NCBI RefSeq assembly: GCF_004135205.1
Contig: NZ_CP035490.1
Coordinates: 2,993,501-3,057,500, forward strand
Reading direction: 5' to 3'
Length of the DNA stretch: 64,000 nt
Source: Hahella sp. KA22
GTDB taxonomy: Bacteria > Pseudomonadota > Gammaproteobacteria > Pseudomonadales > Oleiphilaceae
Below, piece after piece: positions 47,001-56,296 of this stretch (position 1 is its first letter; every line of letters starts with the position of its first letter). A program made the translations under genes and the position numbers. The notes under the pieces were generated by a model, which was given only the letters and a program-made list of their open reading frames with translations, searched no databases and had not been told where the DNA came from.

Positions 47001-47082
47001 CGATATCCTCGAAGAGGTTGTCGAAGAAGGCAACAACGACCAGAAGCAGGAAGCCGCTTCCTTGCTGAAGAGACTTGCATAA
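44044..47082 (+). CDS. fimV: FimV, polar pilus/peptidoglycan-associated protein
   Basis: 1012 residues. A signal peptide (MVRKLAIAVLTM...AKA) leads into the FimV N-terminal domain (LGEAKVYSSLNQPLNAEIEL). A Thr/Ser-rich linker is followed by a LysM-like region (about 190-241), a coiled coil (about 332-374), a Pro/Met/Glu-rich stretch, one membrane helix (about 504-524) and a long Asp/Glu/Leu-rich cytoplasmic part ending in a TPR-like motif (TKLDLARAYIDMGDREGARD). FimV organises type IV pilus secretins and the cell pole. AAAGGAAAG precedes the ATG. Confidence 0.95.
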   Translation: MVRKLAIAVLTMSALSSGVAKALGLGEAKVYSSLNQPLNAEIELVSVRDLTESEILTNLASREAFQRANLDRVYFLSDLRFKVLFKDGKAFVRVTSSKPVREPYLNFLMEVTWPSGRLLREYALLIDPPTFSSESVKPAQVAPARTTTASAPATTTRPSTSTTTTRTTAPSSSSTYDAPSTSGSYGPTGGDDTLWEIALKTRPDSSVSPQQMMLAIQDLNPDAFFDGNINKLKSGQVLRIPDKEQAQQRSNRDAVRQVSLQNREFAEGRAPSTRQVDASGTGRSQTGSAASQTDEDKLRIIVSKTGENASTTPEKAGDSKGSRGGTSKTAEELSLAQEKLDQVSRENEDLKSRMEDLQSQLETMQRLVSLKDDQLAAMQSKAGEAGGDTTAPTLPEEPVMPGDEGMTPGEEPMTPSEPSMGLGDEPSTMGEGTPMSPGMETPEDQTGMNTPETPEPVAPVTPTEPEQPPVAVDKKPPTPAVTEPTPQPEPESWIDIIKNNVIYQAAIGGGAVLLLLILWLLARRGGKKEAEADDDALDIADHDNLALDLDIDAEEGEGETKVGGDDPIAEADVYIAYQRFDQAVQVLDSALEENPNNQEYRLKLLEVLGEAKEGARFNETYNHLREAGNTGVVNRADEIKSRFSDLDDEPGLSLDDLESQLLGGDDFASSTADEDELDLDLDANLDATVPNQPTALSEPEELEPVEESEDNLDIDFDLSEIDLGETDKEEVEEAKSSSGYDKGIDYVSSKAPVEEESLEDSFEVADDSLASLEEDGFELADAEELESDFELDTVGLDDDLETLDLESDLSDELLDMDAPAESDELDETLDLDMNLEEEEPSLDLDDSDLDLSLDEQPAESKDFTGAELSSDVAEEFVQQVDDLEDELPDLSASFDEEPKADVAAELDTDLDFNLDDDFGDKTIVQPQEPAPSVAAESKPAAKEGMQDEFVEELEEDFNFLSDTDEAATKLDLARAYIDMGDREGARDILEEVVEEGNNDQKQEAASLLKRLA

Positions 47083-47105
47083 TTCCGCTACTTTTCAATA
47101 ATGCT

Positions 47106-47124
47106 GCCCTCATGTATTGAGGGC
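47106..47124 (+). promoter_or_regulatory. Hairpin overlapping the truA ribosome-binding site
   Basis: GCCCTCA (47106-47112) pairs perfectly with TGAGGGC (47118-47124) around TGTAT. The 3' arm contains GAGGGC, the only Shine-Dalgarno candidate for the ATG at 47130. No T-run follows, so translational control is more likely than termination. Confidence 0.5.
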
Positions 47125-47129
47125 GGCTT

Positions 47130-47981
47130 ATGAATCCAACCAGTTCGAACCAGTCATTGTACCCACTTTCCAACGATCTCTTGCCGGATACCGGGCGCGT
47201 TGCGCTGGTGTTGGGCTATGACGGCTCCCGTTATCACGGCTGGCAGGCGCAGAACTCTGGCGTACCCTCCGTGCAGGCGGAAGTAGAGGCCGCTTTATCA
47301 AAAGTCGCAGATCATCCCGTTAGTGTCGTGTGCGCTGGTCGCACCGACGCCGGCGTTCATGCGGTGAACCAGGTGGTTCACTTCGAGACGAGGGCGCAGC
47401 GCAGTCCATATTCCTGGGCGATGGGCGTCAATCACTTTCTGCCGGCGGATGTGTCTGTGAGCTGGGCGGGCGCGGTGTCTGAAGATTTTCATGCCCGTTA
47501 CACTGCGACCTCACGCAGTTATCGCTACATTATCTATAACCATCCGATTCGCCCCGCGTGGCTCAATAGCAACGTTACCTGGAACTACCGCCCTCTGGAT
47601 GTGGAAAGCATGGCCGCCGCCGGCGCGCATCTCATTGGGGAGAATGACTTCAGCGCATTCCGCGGTTCCGACTGTCAATCCAAGACGCCTTTTCGCAATC
47701 TGACCCGCCTTGAAGTGAGCAAGGTTGGCGATATGGTGGTGATAGAAGTGGAAGCGAACGCGTTTCTACATCACATGGTGCGCAACATTTCAGGCACCTT
47801 GATGGCGGTGGGAACCGGCAAGAAGCCGTCGGACTGGGTGGCGGACGTTCTTGCTTCCAAAAAGCGCTCAAAAGCCGGAGTGACGGCGCCGCCCTTTGGG
47901 TTGTACCTGACATCTGTCACCTATCCGGAAGAGTTTACGATTCCTTCATTACGGAAGGGGCCGTTTTTTCTCGGCGTCTGA
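47130..47981 (+). CDS. truA: tRNA pseudouridine(38-40) synthase
   Basis: 283 residues. YDGSRYHGWQAQ and CAGRTDAGVHAVNQVVHFET contain the family motifs, with the catalytic Asp at about residue 73. It isomerises uridines 38-40 in the anticodon arm. The position between fimV and trpF is conserved in Pseudomonas. A 20-residue tail precedes the catalytic domain. Confidence 0.95.
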   Translation: MNPTSSNQSLYPLSNDLLPDTGRVALVLGYDGSRYHGWQAQNSGVPSVQAEVEAALSKVADHPVSVVCAGRTDAGVHAVNQVVHFETRAQRSPYSWAMGVNHFLPADVSVSWAGAVSEDFHARYTATSRSYRYIIYNHPIRPAWLNSNVTWNYRPLDVESMAAAGAHLIGENDFSAFRGSDCQSKTPFRNLTRLEVSKVGDMVVIEVEANAFLHHMVRNISGTLMAVGTGKKPSDWVADVLASKKRSKAGVTAPPFGLYLTSVTYPEEFTIPSLRKGPFFLGV

Positions 47982-47991
47982 TTTCCTCGAT

Positions 47992-48020
47992 TTCCCGAAG
48001 CCGCTTTAACTCGCTATAAT
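47992..48020 (+). promoter_or_regulatory. Candidate promoter for trpF
   Basis: A perfect TATAAT at 48015-48020 with a poor -35 (TTCCCG, 17-base spacer). It lies about 80 bp upstream of trpF, just after truA. Confidence 0.35.
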
Positions 48021-48103
48021 CCCAAGCCTGTTATGCGCCGCCGAATCGCTGACTTGAACTTTTCCGGAAAAACGAAAAACAGCATAAAAAAGGAAGAGAT
48101 AAA

Positions 48104-48745
48104 ATGAATGCCCGCAACAAGCGCGTTCGCTGCAAAATCTGCGGCATCCTTGAGCTGGAGCATGCGCTGGCGGTCTCCGACGCCGGCGGCGACGCCATTG
48201 GATTTGTTTTTTATCCGCCCAGTCCCCGATACATTGATCCCGCCGCGGCCAGCCGTATTCTCGCCAAGCTGCCTCCCTTCATTACTACTGTTGGCCTCTT
48301 CGTTAATCATAGTGCGGAGCAGGTGAGGGAGATTTTGAATGTCGTCCCTCTTGATGTGTTGCAGTTTCATGGCGACGAAGACAACGATTTTTGCCGCAGC
48401 TTTTCCCGCCCTTTCTACAAAGCCATTGGCGTGGGCGATGAGACGGACGTCGTTGCGGAGGCGGCCAAATATCCAGATGCGGCGGCCTTATTGTTTGACA
48501 CCCATGACCCGCAATTACGCGGCGGCACCGGTAGAGTGTTCGACTGGTCTCGTATTCGTCATGAACTGGGCAAGCCGGTGATTCTCGCCGGCGGCCTGAA
48601 TCCGACCAATGTGGCGGAAGCCATTCGCACTGTCAGGCCCTACGCCGTTGATGTCAGCGGTGGCGTCGAAGCAAGCAAGGGCGTGAAGAGCATTGAATTA
48701 ATCCAGGAATTTATAGGTGAGGTATATCGTGAGTACGAGGTTTGA
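48104..48745 (+). CDS. trpF: Phosphoribosylanthranilate isomerase
   Basis: 213 residues. [28 protein letters not shown] is interrupted by the KICG phosphate/catalytic Cys motif; [19 protein letters not shown] and [15 protein letters not shown] follow. It isomerises PRA to CdRP in tryptophan synthesis. AAGGAAGAG precedes the ATG. It overlaps trpB by 17 bp. Confidence 0.95.
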   Translation: MNARNKRVRCKICGILELEHALAVSDAGGDAIGFVFYPPSPRYIDPAAASRILAKLPPFITTVGLFVNHSAEQVREILNVVPLDVLQFHGDEDNDFCRSFSRPFYKAIGVGDETDVVAEAAKYPDAAALLFDTHDPQLRGGTGRVFDWSRIRHELGKPVILAGGLNPTNVAEAIRTVRPYAVDVSGGVEASKGVKSIELIQEFIGEVYREYEV

Positions 48746-49949
48746 CGCTGAAACGCTGGCCAATATTCCGGACCATCGCGGCCACTTCGGCCATTACGGC
48801 GGCCGATTCGTATCCGAGACGCTCATGTCTTCGCTGTTGGAGCTGGAGCAGCATTACGAAAAACTGCGTATCGACCCCAAGTTTCAGGAAGAGTTCGACG
48901 CGGATCTGGCTGATTACGTGGGGCGTCCTTCTCCTTTGTATTTTGCGGAGCGTCTGACCAAACAGGTTGGCGGCGCCAAGATTTATCTGAAGCGGGAAGA
49001 CCTTAATCACACCGGCGCTCATAAGGTGAACAACACCATTGGTCAGGCGTTGCTGGCGAAATACCTCGGCAAGCCGCGCATCATCGCGGAAACCGGCGCA
49101 GGCCAGCACGGCGTCGCCACGGCGACCGTCGCCGCCCGTCTGGGGTTGAAGTGCGTGGTCTATATGGGCGAAGAAGATGTGCATAGACAGTCTTTGAATG
49201 TCTACCGCATGAAGCTTTTAGGCGCTGAAGTGCGTCCCGTCACCAGCGGCGCCAAAACCCTCAAGGATGCGATGAACGAAGCCCTGCGGGATTGGGTGAC
49301 CTATGTTGACGACACCTTCTACATCATCGGCACGGTGGCGGGTCCGCACCCGTATCCCAAGCTGGTGCGAGAATTCCAGTCCATTATTGGTCGTGAAGCG
49401 CGCCTGCAGTGCATGGAAAAAGAAGGGCGGCTTCCAGATGCGCTGGTGGCCTGCGTAGGCGGCGGCTCCAACGCCATTGGTCTGTTTTACCCCTTTATCG
49501 CAGATGAGCAGATCAAAATGTACGGCGTGGAAGCCGGCGGACTTGGATTGGAGACCGGTCAGCATGCCGCGCCGCTTTGTGCGGGTCGTCCAGGCGTATT
49601 GCATGGCAACCGCACCTATTTGATGGAAGACGAAAACGGCCAAATCTCCGCAACGCATTCTATTTCAGCGGGTCTCGACTATCCGGGCGTTGGTCCTGAG
49701 CATGCCTGGCTCAAAGACATCAAGCGCGCGGACTATGTGTCTGCGACAGACGAAGAAGCATTGCGCGCCTTTCATACTCTGACTCGGGTGGAGGGCATCA
49801 TGCCGGCGCTGGAGTCCAGTCATGCGGTGGCGTACGCCATGAAGCTGGCCAAGACCATGGATAAAGATCAGATCATCATCGTCAACCTGTCCGGACGCGG
49901 CGATAAAGACATCCATACTGTGGCCAAGCTTGACGGAATCGAAATTTAA
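48729..49949 (+). CDS. trpB: Tryptophan synthase beta chain
   Basis: 406 residues. The PLP lysine is about residue 99 in [17 protein letters not shown] binds the cofactor phosphate. It joins indole and serine. The GTG at 48729 is used because AGGTGAGG lies 6 bases upstream and the family normally starts close to this point; an alternative start at 48717 is less well placed. Confidence 0.97.
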   Translation: MSTRFDAETLANIPDHRGHFGHYGGRFVSETLMSSLLELEQHYEKLRIDPKFQEEFDADLADYVGRPSPLYFAERLTKQVGGAKIYLKREDLNHTGAHKVNNTIGQALLAKYLGKPRIIAETGAGQHGVATATVAARLGLKCVVYMGEEDVHRQSLNVYRMKLLGAEVRPVTSGAKTLKDAMNEALRDWVTYVDDTFYIIGTVAGPHPYPKLVREFQSIIGREARLQCMEKEGRLPDALVACVGGGSNAIGLFYPFIADEQIKMYGVEAGGLGLETGQHAAPLCAGRPGVLHGNRTYLMEDENGQISATHSISAGLDYPGVGPEHAWLKDIKRADYVSATDEEALRAFHTLTRVEGIMPALESSHAVAYAMKLAKTMDKDQIIIVNLSGRGDKDIHTVAKLDGIEI

Positions 49950-49961
49950 AAAGGGTGTGAC

Positions 49962-50765
49962 ATGAGTCGAATTAAGCAATGCCTGGAGACGTTGAAGGCG
50001 AACAACAAAACCGCGTTGATTCCCTATGTGACCGCGGGCGACCCCGCGCCGCAACACACTGTAGATATCATGCACGCCCTGGTTGAATCGGGCGCTGACA
50101 TTATTGAATTGGGCGTGCCATTTTCCGACCCCATGGCGGACGGTCCTGTGATTCAGTTAGCTTGTGAGCGCGCGCTGGAGCATGGAACTTCCCTGAAAAT
50201 GGTGTTGGGCATGGTGGAAGAGTTCCGCAAGACCAATACAGAGACCCCTGTGGTGTTGATGGGATATTTGAATCCCGTGGAAGCCATGGGCGTGCATCAA
50301 TTTACCGACGCAGCCAGGGCGGCGGGCGTGGATGGCGTGTTGCTCGTAGACTTGCCGCCTGAAGAAGCGGACATGGCGGCGCCGCACCTGAAAAGGGCGG
50401 GACTGGATGTTATCTTCCTTATCGCGCCCACCACTACGGAAGATCGTATCGCCGCCGCCGCGAAGTTCGGCAGTGGATATCTGTACTATGTGTCGCTGAA
50501 AGGGGTGACTGGCTCCAATGCCCTGGATGTCGACGATGTGGAAAAACATGTCAGCGCCATCAAGTCTCTGACCGATATGCCTGTCGGCGTTGGTTTCGGC
50601 ATCAAAGACGCGGCCACGGCGAAAGCAGTGTCGGCAGTATCCGATGGTGTAATTGTCGGTAGCGCACTTGTGAATACAATAGCGACTAATGCTGAAAATC
50701 CTGAGCAGATGCGCGCCAAAGTAAAAGAGCTGCTTAGCTCCATGCGCGCCGCGATGGACGAATAA
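49962..50765 (+). CDS. trpA: Tryptophan synthase alpha chain
   Basis: 267 residues. The catalytic Glu49 ([10 protein letters not shown]) and Asp60 (PMADGP) fall at the canonical numbers. It cleaves indole-3-glycerol phosphate and channels indole to TrpB. Starts 12 bp after trpB. Confidence 0.97.
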   Translation: MSRIKQCLETLKANNKTALIPYVTAGDPAPQHTVDIMHALVESGADIIELGVPFSDPMADGPVIQLACERALEHGTSLKMVLGMVEEFRKTNTETPVVLMGYLNPVEAMGVHQFTDAARAAGVDGVLLVDLPPEEADMAAPHLKRAGLDVIFLIAPTTTEDRIAAAAKFGSGYLYYVSLKGVTGSNALDVDDVEKHVSAIKSLTDMPVGVGFGIKDAATAKAVSAVSDGVIVGSALVNTIATNAENPEQMRAKVKELLSSMRAAMDE

Positions 50766-50785
50766 ACAAGTGAGTAGGGTTTAAT

Positions 50786-51718
50786 ATGAGTAACTGGTTA
50801 GAAAAGATTATTCCGGGAATGGGGGGAGCTCAGTCCAAGCACAAGAGTAACGTTCCCGAAGGCTTGTGGAAAAAGTGCCCTAAGTGCAGCGCCGTACTCT
50901 ATCGCCCTGAGCTGGAAAAAAACCTGGATGTGTGCCCCAAATGTCAGCACCACATGCGCATATCCGCGCGGAGACGTATCGACATTTTCCTGGACGGCGC
51001 CGACAGAGTGGAGCTTGCTCCTGAGCTGGAGCCGGCGGATCGTCTGAAGTTCAAAGACACCAAACGCTATAAAGACCGTCTGGTCAGCAATCAGAAAGCG
51101 ACGGGTGAAAAAGACGCCCTGGTGGCCTTCAAGGGAACTGTCGCCGGCGTGCCGGTTGCGGTGGTGGCGTTTGAATTCAACTTCTTGGGCGGCTCCATGG
51201 GCGCGGTGGTGGGCGAGAAGTTTGTTCGCGCCGTAAATGTCTGTCTGGAAGAGAATCGCGCACTGATCTGCTTCTCCGCCAGTGGCGGCGCGCGTATGCA
51301 AGAAGCGTTGATCTCCCTGATGCAGATGGCGAAAACCGCTGCGGCGCTGGAAGTAATGAAGCAGCGCGGCCTTCCTTACATCTCTGTGATGACCGACCCT
51401 GTGTTCGGCGGCGTATCCGCCAGCCTCGCCATGCTGGGCGACCTGAATGTGGCGGAGCCCAATGCGCTGATTGGTTTTGCTGGTCCTCGTGTTATTGAGC
51501 AGACCGTGCGTGAAAAACTGCCTGAAGGCTTCCAGCGCAGCGAATTTCTGCTGGAGCATGGCGCGCTGGATATGATTCTTGCGCGTAATCAATTGCGTCG
51601 CAGACTATCGATGCTCATCTCCAAAATGATGAAGCTGCCAGAGCCTGAATTTGAAGACGAAGAAGATCTCGAAGATGAGGAAATGGAAATACCGGAACCG
51701 CCAGAGAATCTGGAGTAA
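50786..51718 (+). CDS. accD: Acetyl-CoA carboxylase carboxyltransferase beta subunit
   Basis: 310 residues. The zinc ribbon CPKC...CPKC (about residues 31-53) precedes the crotonase-like domain with [11 protein letters not shown] and [11 protein letters not shown]. It transfers the carboxyl group from biotin to acetyl-CoA with AccA. The last 25 residues are almost all Glu, Asp and Pro, an extension of the normal end. Confidence 0.96.
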   Translation: MSNWLEKIIPGMGGAQSKHKSNVPEGLWKKCPKCSAVLYRPELEKNLDVCPKCQHHMRISARRRIDIFLDGADRVELAPELEPADRLKFKDTKRYKDRLVSNQKATGEKDALVAFKGTVAGVPVAVVAFEFNFLGGSMGAVVGEKFVRAVNVCLEENRALICFSASGGARMQEALISLMQMAKTAAALEVMKQRGLPYISVMTDPVFGGVSASLAMLGDLNVAEPNALIGFAGPRVIEQTVREKLPEGFQRSEFLLEHGALDMILARNQLRRRLSMLISKMMKLPEPEFEDEEDLEDEEMEIPEPPENLE

Positions 51719-51762
51719 GCCGGTCATAGCCTGATATCGGATCTCAAAGCGTAGATAGGAAT

Positions 51763-53055
51763 ATGGAACCTCGAAGACTGTCTGACTGGCTTGACTATGT
51801 ATCGCAACTGCATACTCAGGTCATAGAAATGGGACTGGATCGCGTCAATGACGTATTCCGCCGACTTTGCCGCAACGCCAGACTGGCGAAAACTGTGGTC
51901 ACCCTCGCGGGAACCAACGGTAAAGGCTCTACGCTGGCGGCGGTGGAGGCGCTTGCTCTCGCTGCGGGCAAAACGGTGGGCGCTTACACATCGCCTCACA
52001 TTCTGCGTTTTAACGAGCGTGTGCGCATTAATGGCGTTGATGTCAGCGATGAGGCGCTTGAAGCGGCCTTCGCCGCCGTAGAAACAGCCCGCGGTCAAAC
52101 GGCGTTGACCTATTTCGAGTTCACCACGCTGGTGGGGTTCTATTTGTTTCAGCAGGCCAGGCTGGACGTGGTTCTGCTGGAAGTGGGTCTGGGCGGGCGC
52201 CTGGATGCGGTTAACATTGTTGATCCTGATCTGGCGGTGATCACCAGCGTGGATCTGGACCATCAGGAATGGTTGGGCGATTCACGCGAAGATATCGGCC
52301 GCGAAAAGGCGGGTATTCTCAGGCCGGGCATTCCTCTGGTCATCGCCGAAGAGGCGCCGCCCACGAGCGTGGTGGATGTGGCTGGGAAACTGGGGTGCGC
52401 AACCTCCATCTGGCGCCAGGATTTTACTTTCGAACGCTCTGGCGATGCATCACAAGCCCTGCAATGGCGCGGTCGCCGCAAGCATACTGAGATGGTCATT
52501 GATGGGCTGAGCGATAATGGCCTGCCTATGGCTAATATGGCGGCTGCGATACAAGCCGCCATGCTGCTTAACTTTTCTCTGTCTGAAGCACAGATCGTTG
52601 CTGCAATTGCTGGCGTCAAAGTTCAAGGACGGTTTCAGTTGTTGCGGCGTAATCCAGAAATGTACGCTGATGTGGGCCACAACCCCCATGCGGCGCGCTA
52701 TCTCAAGCAATGGCTGGCTGGATTGCCGGTGAAGAAGCCCCAGGTAGCGGTATTTTCAGCGCTGAAAGACAAAGACGTGGCGGGCATAGTCAAAGAACTC
52801 ACCGGCGTATTCGACCGCTGGTTTGTCTTTCCTCTCAATGTGGATCGGGCCATGCCGTTGGCGCAGCTGGCGGAACTGGTCCAGCAGAATCAACCCGCAC
52901 CGCTGCAAACCTGTGATTCCCTGTCGGAGTGTCTGGCTCAGGCGACATCTGAGGTGGGGGCGGACGGGCGCATCGTCGCCTTCGGTTCTTTTTTCACCGT
53001 GGCGGAAATTTTTCAAAACGGTATGATGGGAGCCGATGAGGGAGACGGTCGCTAA
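51763..53055 (+). CDS. folC: Dihydrofolate/folylpolyglutamate synthase
   Basis: 430 residues. The ATP loop is TLAGTNGKGSTLAA; EVGLGGRLDAVN and DVGHNPHAARYL are further Mur-ligase-type motifs. It makes dihydrofolate and adds glutamates to folates. It continues the accD-folC-dedD-cvpA-purF order of gammaproteobacteria. Confidence 0.95.
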   Translation: MEPRRLSDWLDYVSQLHTQVIEMGLDRVNDVFRRLCRNARLAKTVVTLAGTNGKGSTLAAVEALALAAGKTVGAYTSPHILRFNERVRINGVDVSDEALEAAFAAVETARGQTALTYFEFTTLVGFYLFQQARLDVVLLEVGLGGRLDAVNIVDPDLAVITSVDLDHQEWLGDSREDIGREKAGILRPGIPLVIAEEAPPTSVVDVAGKLGCATSIWRQDFTFERSGDASQALQWRGRRKHTEMVIDGLSDNGLPMANMAAAIQAAMLLNFSLSEAQIVAAIAGVKVQGRFQLLRRNPEMYADVGHNPHAARYLKQWLAGLPVKKPQVAVFSALKDKDVAGIVKELTGVFDRWFVFPLNVDRAMPLAQLAELVQQNQPAPLQTCDSLSECLAQATSEVGADGRIVAFGSFFTVAEIFQNGMMGADEGDGR

Positions 53056-53058
53056 GCG

Positions 53059-53078
53059 GATCGTCTCCACGATCTTTT
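53059..53078 (+). terminator. Small terminator-like hairpin after folC
   Basis: GATCGT (53059-53064) pairs with ACGATC (53069-53074) around CTCC and is followed by TTTT. It begins three bases after the folC stop codon. Confidence 0.5.
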
Positions 53079-53132
53079 AATCCATTTGGTTTTTTCCATC
53101 ATGATTTCTATATACAGTCACAGGGTTTTTCT

Positions 53133-53930
53133 ATGGATGGATTAAAGCAGCGTATTGTCGGCGCTATTGTGCTGGTGTCCCTGGCGGTCATATTTCTGCC
53201 CATGTTGTTCGATAACGCCCAGCAGGAAAAGACATCCCAGATCATTATCATTCCTGACAAGCCGGAAACGCCCAATTTCACTATCGAAGAAGCAAAAGCG
53301 CCGCAACTGAGCGCAGGCGACGCCAACGCGGCAACGCCTTCGCAGCCGGCTAATGCACAAACGGGCGACGCGGTCGCGGACGAAACTTCCCGGATTTCTG
53401 GCTCCGCTGAGGAGATAGCGCAAGAAGCGGCCATGGCGGAAATGCACAACATGAGTGAATCCAAACCGGCCGTAACAACGCCAGAACCAGCTCCGCAAAA
53501 GGTTGTGGAGGCGAAGCCGGAGCCTAAACCTGAACCGCAGCAGCCCAAGCCTGATCCCAAACCTGTGGTGAAGGGGGAGGAAAAACCGGCGACGACGGTA
53601 GCTGTAGCGACTCCATCAGCCAGCGCCAAGAACGAGACCAAAGATGCGCCTAAAGATTACAGTCTGGATAAAGACAAGTCTCCTGCTGCATGGTCAATTC
53701 AAATCGGTACGTTCAAGAATCGCGACAGCGCCTTGAAAATTCGTAATGAGCTGCATGACGATGGTCATCCTGCATTTACTCAGGAATATCGCAGTTCAGA
53801 AGGCGAAAACCTGGTCCGGGTCTTCGCCGGGCCGGTAATGGAGCGCAGTCAGGCGGACAAGCTCAAGTCTCAGGTGGACAAGCGCTACAAAGTCAACTCC
53901 CTCGTCGTGCAATACCGCCCAGGGCAATAG
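53133..53930 (+). CDS. dedD: SPOR domain protein (DedD)
   Basis: 265 residues. One N-terminal membrane helix (IVGAIVLVSLAVIFLPML) anchors it in the inner membrane; a Pro/Lys/Glu-rich linker crosses the periplasm; the C-terminal SPOR domain (AWSIQIGTFKNRDSALKIRN) binds denuded peptidoglycan at the septum. It assists cell division. Confidence 0.9.
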   Translation: MDGLKQRIVGAIVLVSLAVIFLPMLFDNAQQEKTSQIIIIPDKPETPNFTIEEAKAPQLSAGDANAATPSQPANAQTGDAVADETSRISGSAEEIAQEAAMAEMHNMSESKPAVTTPEPAPQKVVEAKPEPKPEPQQPKPDPKPVVKGEEKPATTVAVATPSASAKNETKDAPKDYSLDKDKSPAAWSIQIGTFKNRDSALKIRNELHDDGHPAFTQEYRSSEGENLVRVFAGPVMERSQADKLKSQVDKRYKVNSLVVQYRPGQ

Positions 53931-53971
53931 CCCGCCGCGACAAAGCATTAGTTTTTCTGCCCCCTCCTTTT

Positions 53972-54004
53972 TGCTAGAATGATGCGCCCCCGAAATACGG
54001 GGGC
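53972..54004 (+). promoter_or_regulatory. Extended -10 promoter and leader hairpin before cvpA
   Basis: TGCTAGAAT (53972-53980) is an extended -10 element; the -35 is weak. Directly at the expected transcript start a perfect 7-bp stem GCCCCCG (53986-53992) / CGGGGGC (53998-54004) with loop AAATA would form the 5' end of the cvpA-purF mRNA. Confidence 0.5.
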
Positions 54005-54028
54005 TAATTACGCTATTTCCAGGATGCT

Positions 54029-54517
54029 ATGATGATTTGGGCCGATTGGGTCATTATTGGAATTATTGGTTTATCCACGGTAGTCAGCCTGGTCAGAGGC
54101 TTCGTCAAAGAGGCGCTTTCTCTGGTTACCTGGGTTCTCGCATTTATAGTGGCGCGCATGTTTTATGTGCATTTGGCCACGCTGCTGGAAGGGCTTATCT
54201 CCGTACCTTCCGTCAGGCTGATCGCAGCCTTTGTCATACTTTTCATCGTGACGCTCATCATCGGCGCGTTACTGAACCATTTGATTACCGCATTGGTGAA
54301 GTCCACAGGCCTGTCCGGTACCGATCGTACCCTGGGCATGGCGTTTGGAATGATCCGGGGCGTGGTGTTGGTTGTCGTTGTCGTGGCGCTGTTGCGACTG
54401 ACTCCCGTCGTACAGGACCCCTGGTGGTCGGAATCGACGTTAATTCCCCATTTTGAAAAATTGGAAGCTTGGTCGCGGTCGGTCTTCGGCGACCCCATAG
54501 CGTCTATGCTTACATAA
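54029..54517 (+). CDS. cvpA: CvpA family membrane protein
   Basis: 162 residues with four membrane helices; WADWVIIGIIGLSTVVSLVRG and VKEALSLVTWVLAFIVA are the CvpA start. It is named for colicin V production in E. coli; its molecular role is poorly known. The order dedD-cvpA-purF is conserved. Start ATG 54029, or 54032 one codon later. Confidence 0.92.
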   Translation: MMIWADWVIIGIIGLSTVVSLVRGFVKEALSLVTWVLAFIVARMFYVHLATLLEGLISVPSVRLIAAFVILFIVTLIIGALLNHLITALVKSTGLSGTDRTLGMAFGMIRGVVLVVVVVALLRLTPVVQDPWWSESTLIPHFEKLEAWSRSVFGDPIASMLT

Positions 54518-54562
54518 ACCGCTTAAATTTTTGCGCGAGATTCAAAGACGAGGTAACCATAC

Positions 54563-56083
54563 ATGTGCGGTATTGTTGGTATTGTGGGTAAAGCGAATGT
54601 TAATCAGGACCTTTACGACGCACTCACCGTGTTACAACATCGTGGCCAGGACGCCGCGGGAATCGTTACCTTCCAGGACGACCGTTTTTTCCTGAGAAAG
54701 GACAACGGTCTTGTGCGCGACGTGTTCCGCACTCGCCATATGATGCGTCTGGTCGGCAGTGTGGGCATTGGTCATGTTCGCTACCCCACAGCGGGCTCTT
54801 CAAGTTCTGCGGAAGCCCAGCCTTTCTATGTGAACTCTCCTTACGGCATAACGCTTGCTCATAACGGCAATCTCACCAATGCGGAAGAGTTGGCTCGCGA
54901 TATCTTTCGCACCGACCTGCGTCACGTCAACACCAGTTCCGACTCCGAAGTGCTTCTGAATATCTTCGCTCACGAGCTGCAGAAGCTGGGCAAACTGGTG
55001 CCGGAAAAAGACGACGTGTTTGCGGCGGTTAAAGCTGTGCATAAGCGCGTGAAAGGCGCCTACGCCGTCATCGCCATGATTACCGGTTATGGCATCGTTG
55101 CGTTCCGTGACCCTAACGGAATTCGTCCCGCCTGCTTCGGCAAGCGGGAAACAGCGAAAGGGCCTGAGTACATGATCGCGTCAGAAAGCGTAGCGCTCAG
55201 CGCGCTGGGCTTCGAACTGCAACGCGACATTGCTCCGGGCGAAGCAGTTTATATTGAGACCGATGGCAGTCTGCACACGCAACAGTGCGCGGAGAACCCG
55301 AAACTGAACCCCTGTATTTTCGAGTACGTGTACTTCGCGAGACCTGACTCCATCATGGACGGCATCTCCGTCTACAAGGCGCGTTTACGCATGGGAGATC
55401 ATCTGGCGGAGAAGATTCATCGCCTGCGTCCTGATCACGATATCGATGTGGTGATGCCGATTCCAGACACCAGTCGCACCTCCGCCATGCAAATGGCGTT
55501 GAGCCTGGGAGTGAAATACCGGGAAGGCTTTATCAAGAACCGCTACATTGGCCGCACCTTTATCATGCCGGGACAAAACCAGCGTAAGAAGTCCGTACGT
55601 CAAAAGCTGAATCCGATTGCGCTGGAATTCCGCGGCAAAAATGTGCTGCTGGTGGATGACTCCATCGTACGCGGCACCACCTGTCGCGAGATCGTGCAAA
55701 TGGCGCGGGACGCCGGCGCCAGGAAAGTATACTTCGCCTCTGCGGCCCCCGCGGTGCGCTATCCCAACGTATACGGCATCGACATGCCTTCCGCCAACGA
55801 GCTGATCGCACACGGCCGTACGCCGGAAGAAGTGCAGGAGCTGATCGGCGCTGACTGGCTGGTGTATCAGGATCTGGAGGACCTGGTGTCATGCGCGCTG
55901 GAAGGCAATCCAAACATAGAAAAATTCGATTGCTCCGTCTTCGATGGCGACTATGTGACCGGCGATGTGAACGACGAGTATCTTCAGCGACTGGAAGCTA
56001 TCCGTAACGACAGCAGCAAGTCCAAGCGTGACCAGGAATTGATGATGGCGCAAGCGCCCCTGGACCTGCACAACGACGACTGA
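54563..56083 (+). CDS. purF: Amidophosphoribosyltransferase
   Basis: 506 residues. It begins MCGIVGIVG with the glutaminase Cys2; [12 protein letters not shown] and the PRPP loop [13 protein letters not shown] follow. It makes phosphoribosylamine, the first step of purine synthesis. No E. coli-type PurR box was found upstream. Confidence 0.97.
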   Translation: MCGIVGIVGKANVNQDLYDALTVLQHRGQDAAGIVTFQDDRFFLRKDNGLVRDVFRTRHMMRLVGSVGIGHVRYPTAGSSSSAEAQPFYVNSPYGITLAHNGNLTNAEELARDIFRTDLRHVNTSSDSEVLLNIFAHELQKLGKLVPEKDDVFAAVKAVHKRVKGAYAVIAMITGYGIVAFRDPNGIRPACFGKRETAKGPEYMIASESVALSALGFELQRDIAPGEAVYIETDGSLHTQQCAENPKLNPCIFEYVYFARPDSIMDGISVYKARLRMGDHLAEKIHRLRPDHDIDVVMPIPDTSRTSAMQMALSLGVKYREGFIKNRYIGRTFIMPGQNQRKKSVRQKLNPIALEFRGKNVLLVDDSIVRGTTCREIVQMARDAGARKVYFASAAPAVRYPNVYGIDMPSANELIAHGRTPEEVQELIGADWLVYQDLEDLVSCALEGNPNIEKFDCSVFDGDYVTGDVNDEYLQRLEAIRNDSSKSKRDQELMMAQAPLDLHNDD

Positions 56084-56107
56084 CCGTCGGCAGCGCCTTT
56101 TGTGCAT

Positions 56108-56131
56108 GACGCTGGCCGCTATGCCAGCGTC
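56108..56131 (+). other. Perfect 9-bp hairpin after purF
   Basis: GACGCTGGC (56108-56116) and GCCAGCGTC (56123-56131) enclose CGCTAT. There is no T-run, so it is either a Rho-assisted end or an mRNA-stabilising structure. The rest of the 213 bp up to metZ contains a second GC-rich inverted repeat near 56240-56265. Confidence 0.45.
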
Positions 56132-56296
56132 TGTCGCGCTACTGTCCATTCAGCTGCGCTACGACTATGCAGTCGCATGACTACCCATTCAGCGGTCAAT
56201 TCAATAGACTGCACGGAACAACGCTATAGCGCCGGATAGGGGAGGGCGCCCACTTGCTCTCCCCAGGCGGCTTCACTTCATATCCAGGAACAGACG

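Noticed and set aside
54005-54028. PurR operator before cvpA-purF
   Set aside because: No sequence close to the ACGCAAACGTTTGCGT consensus is present.
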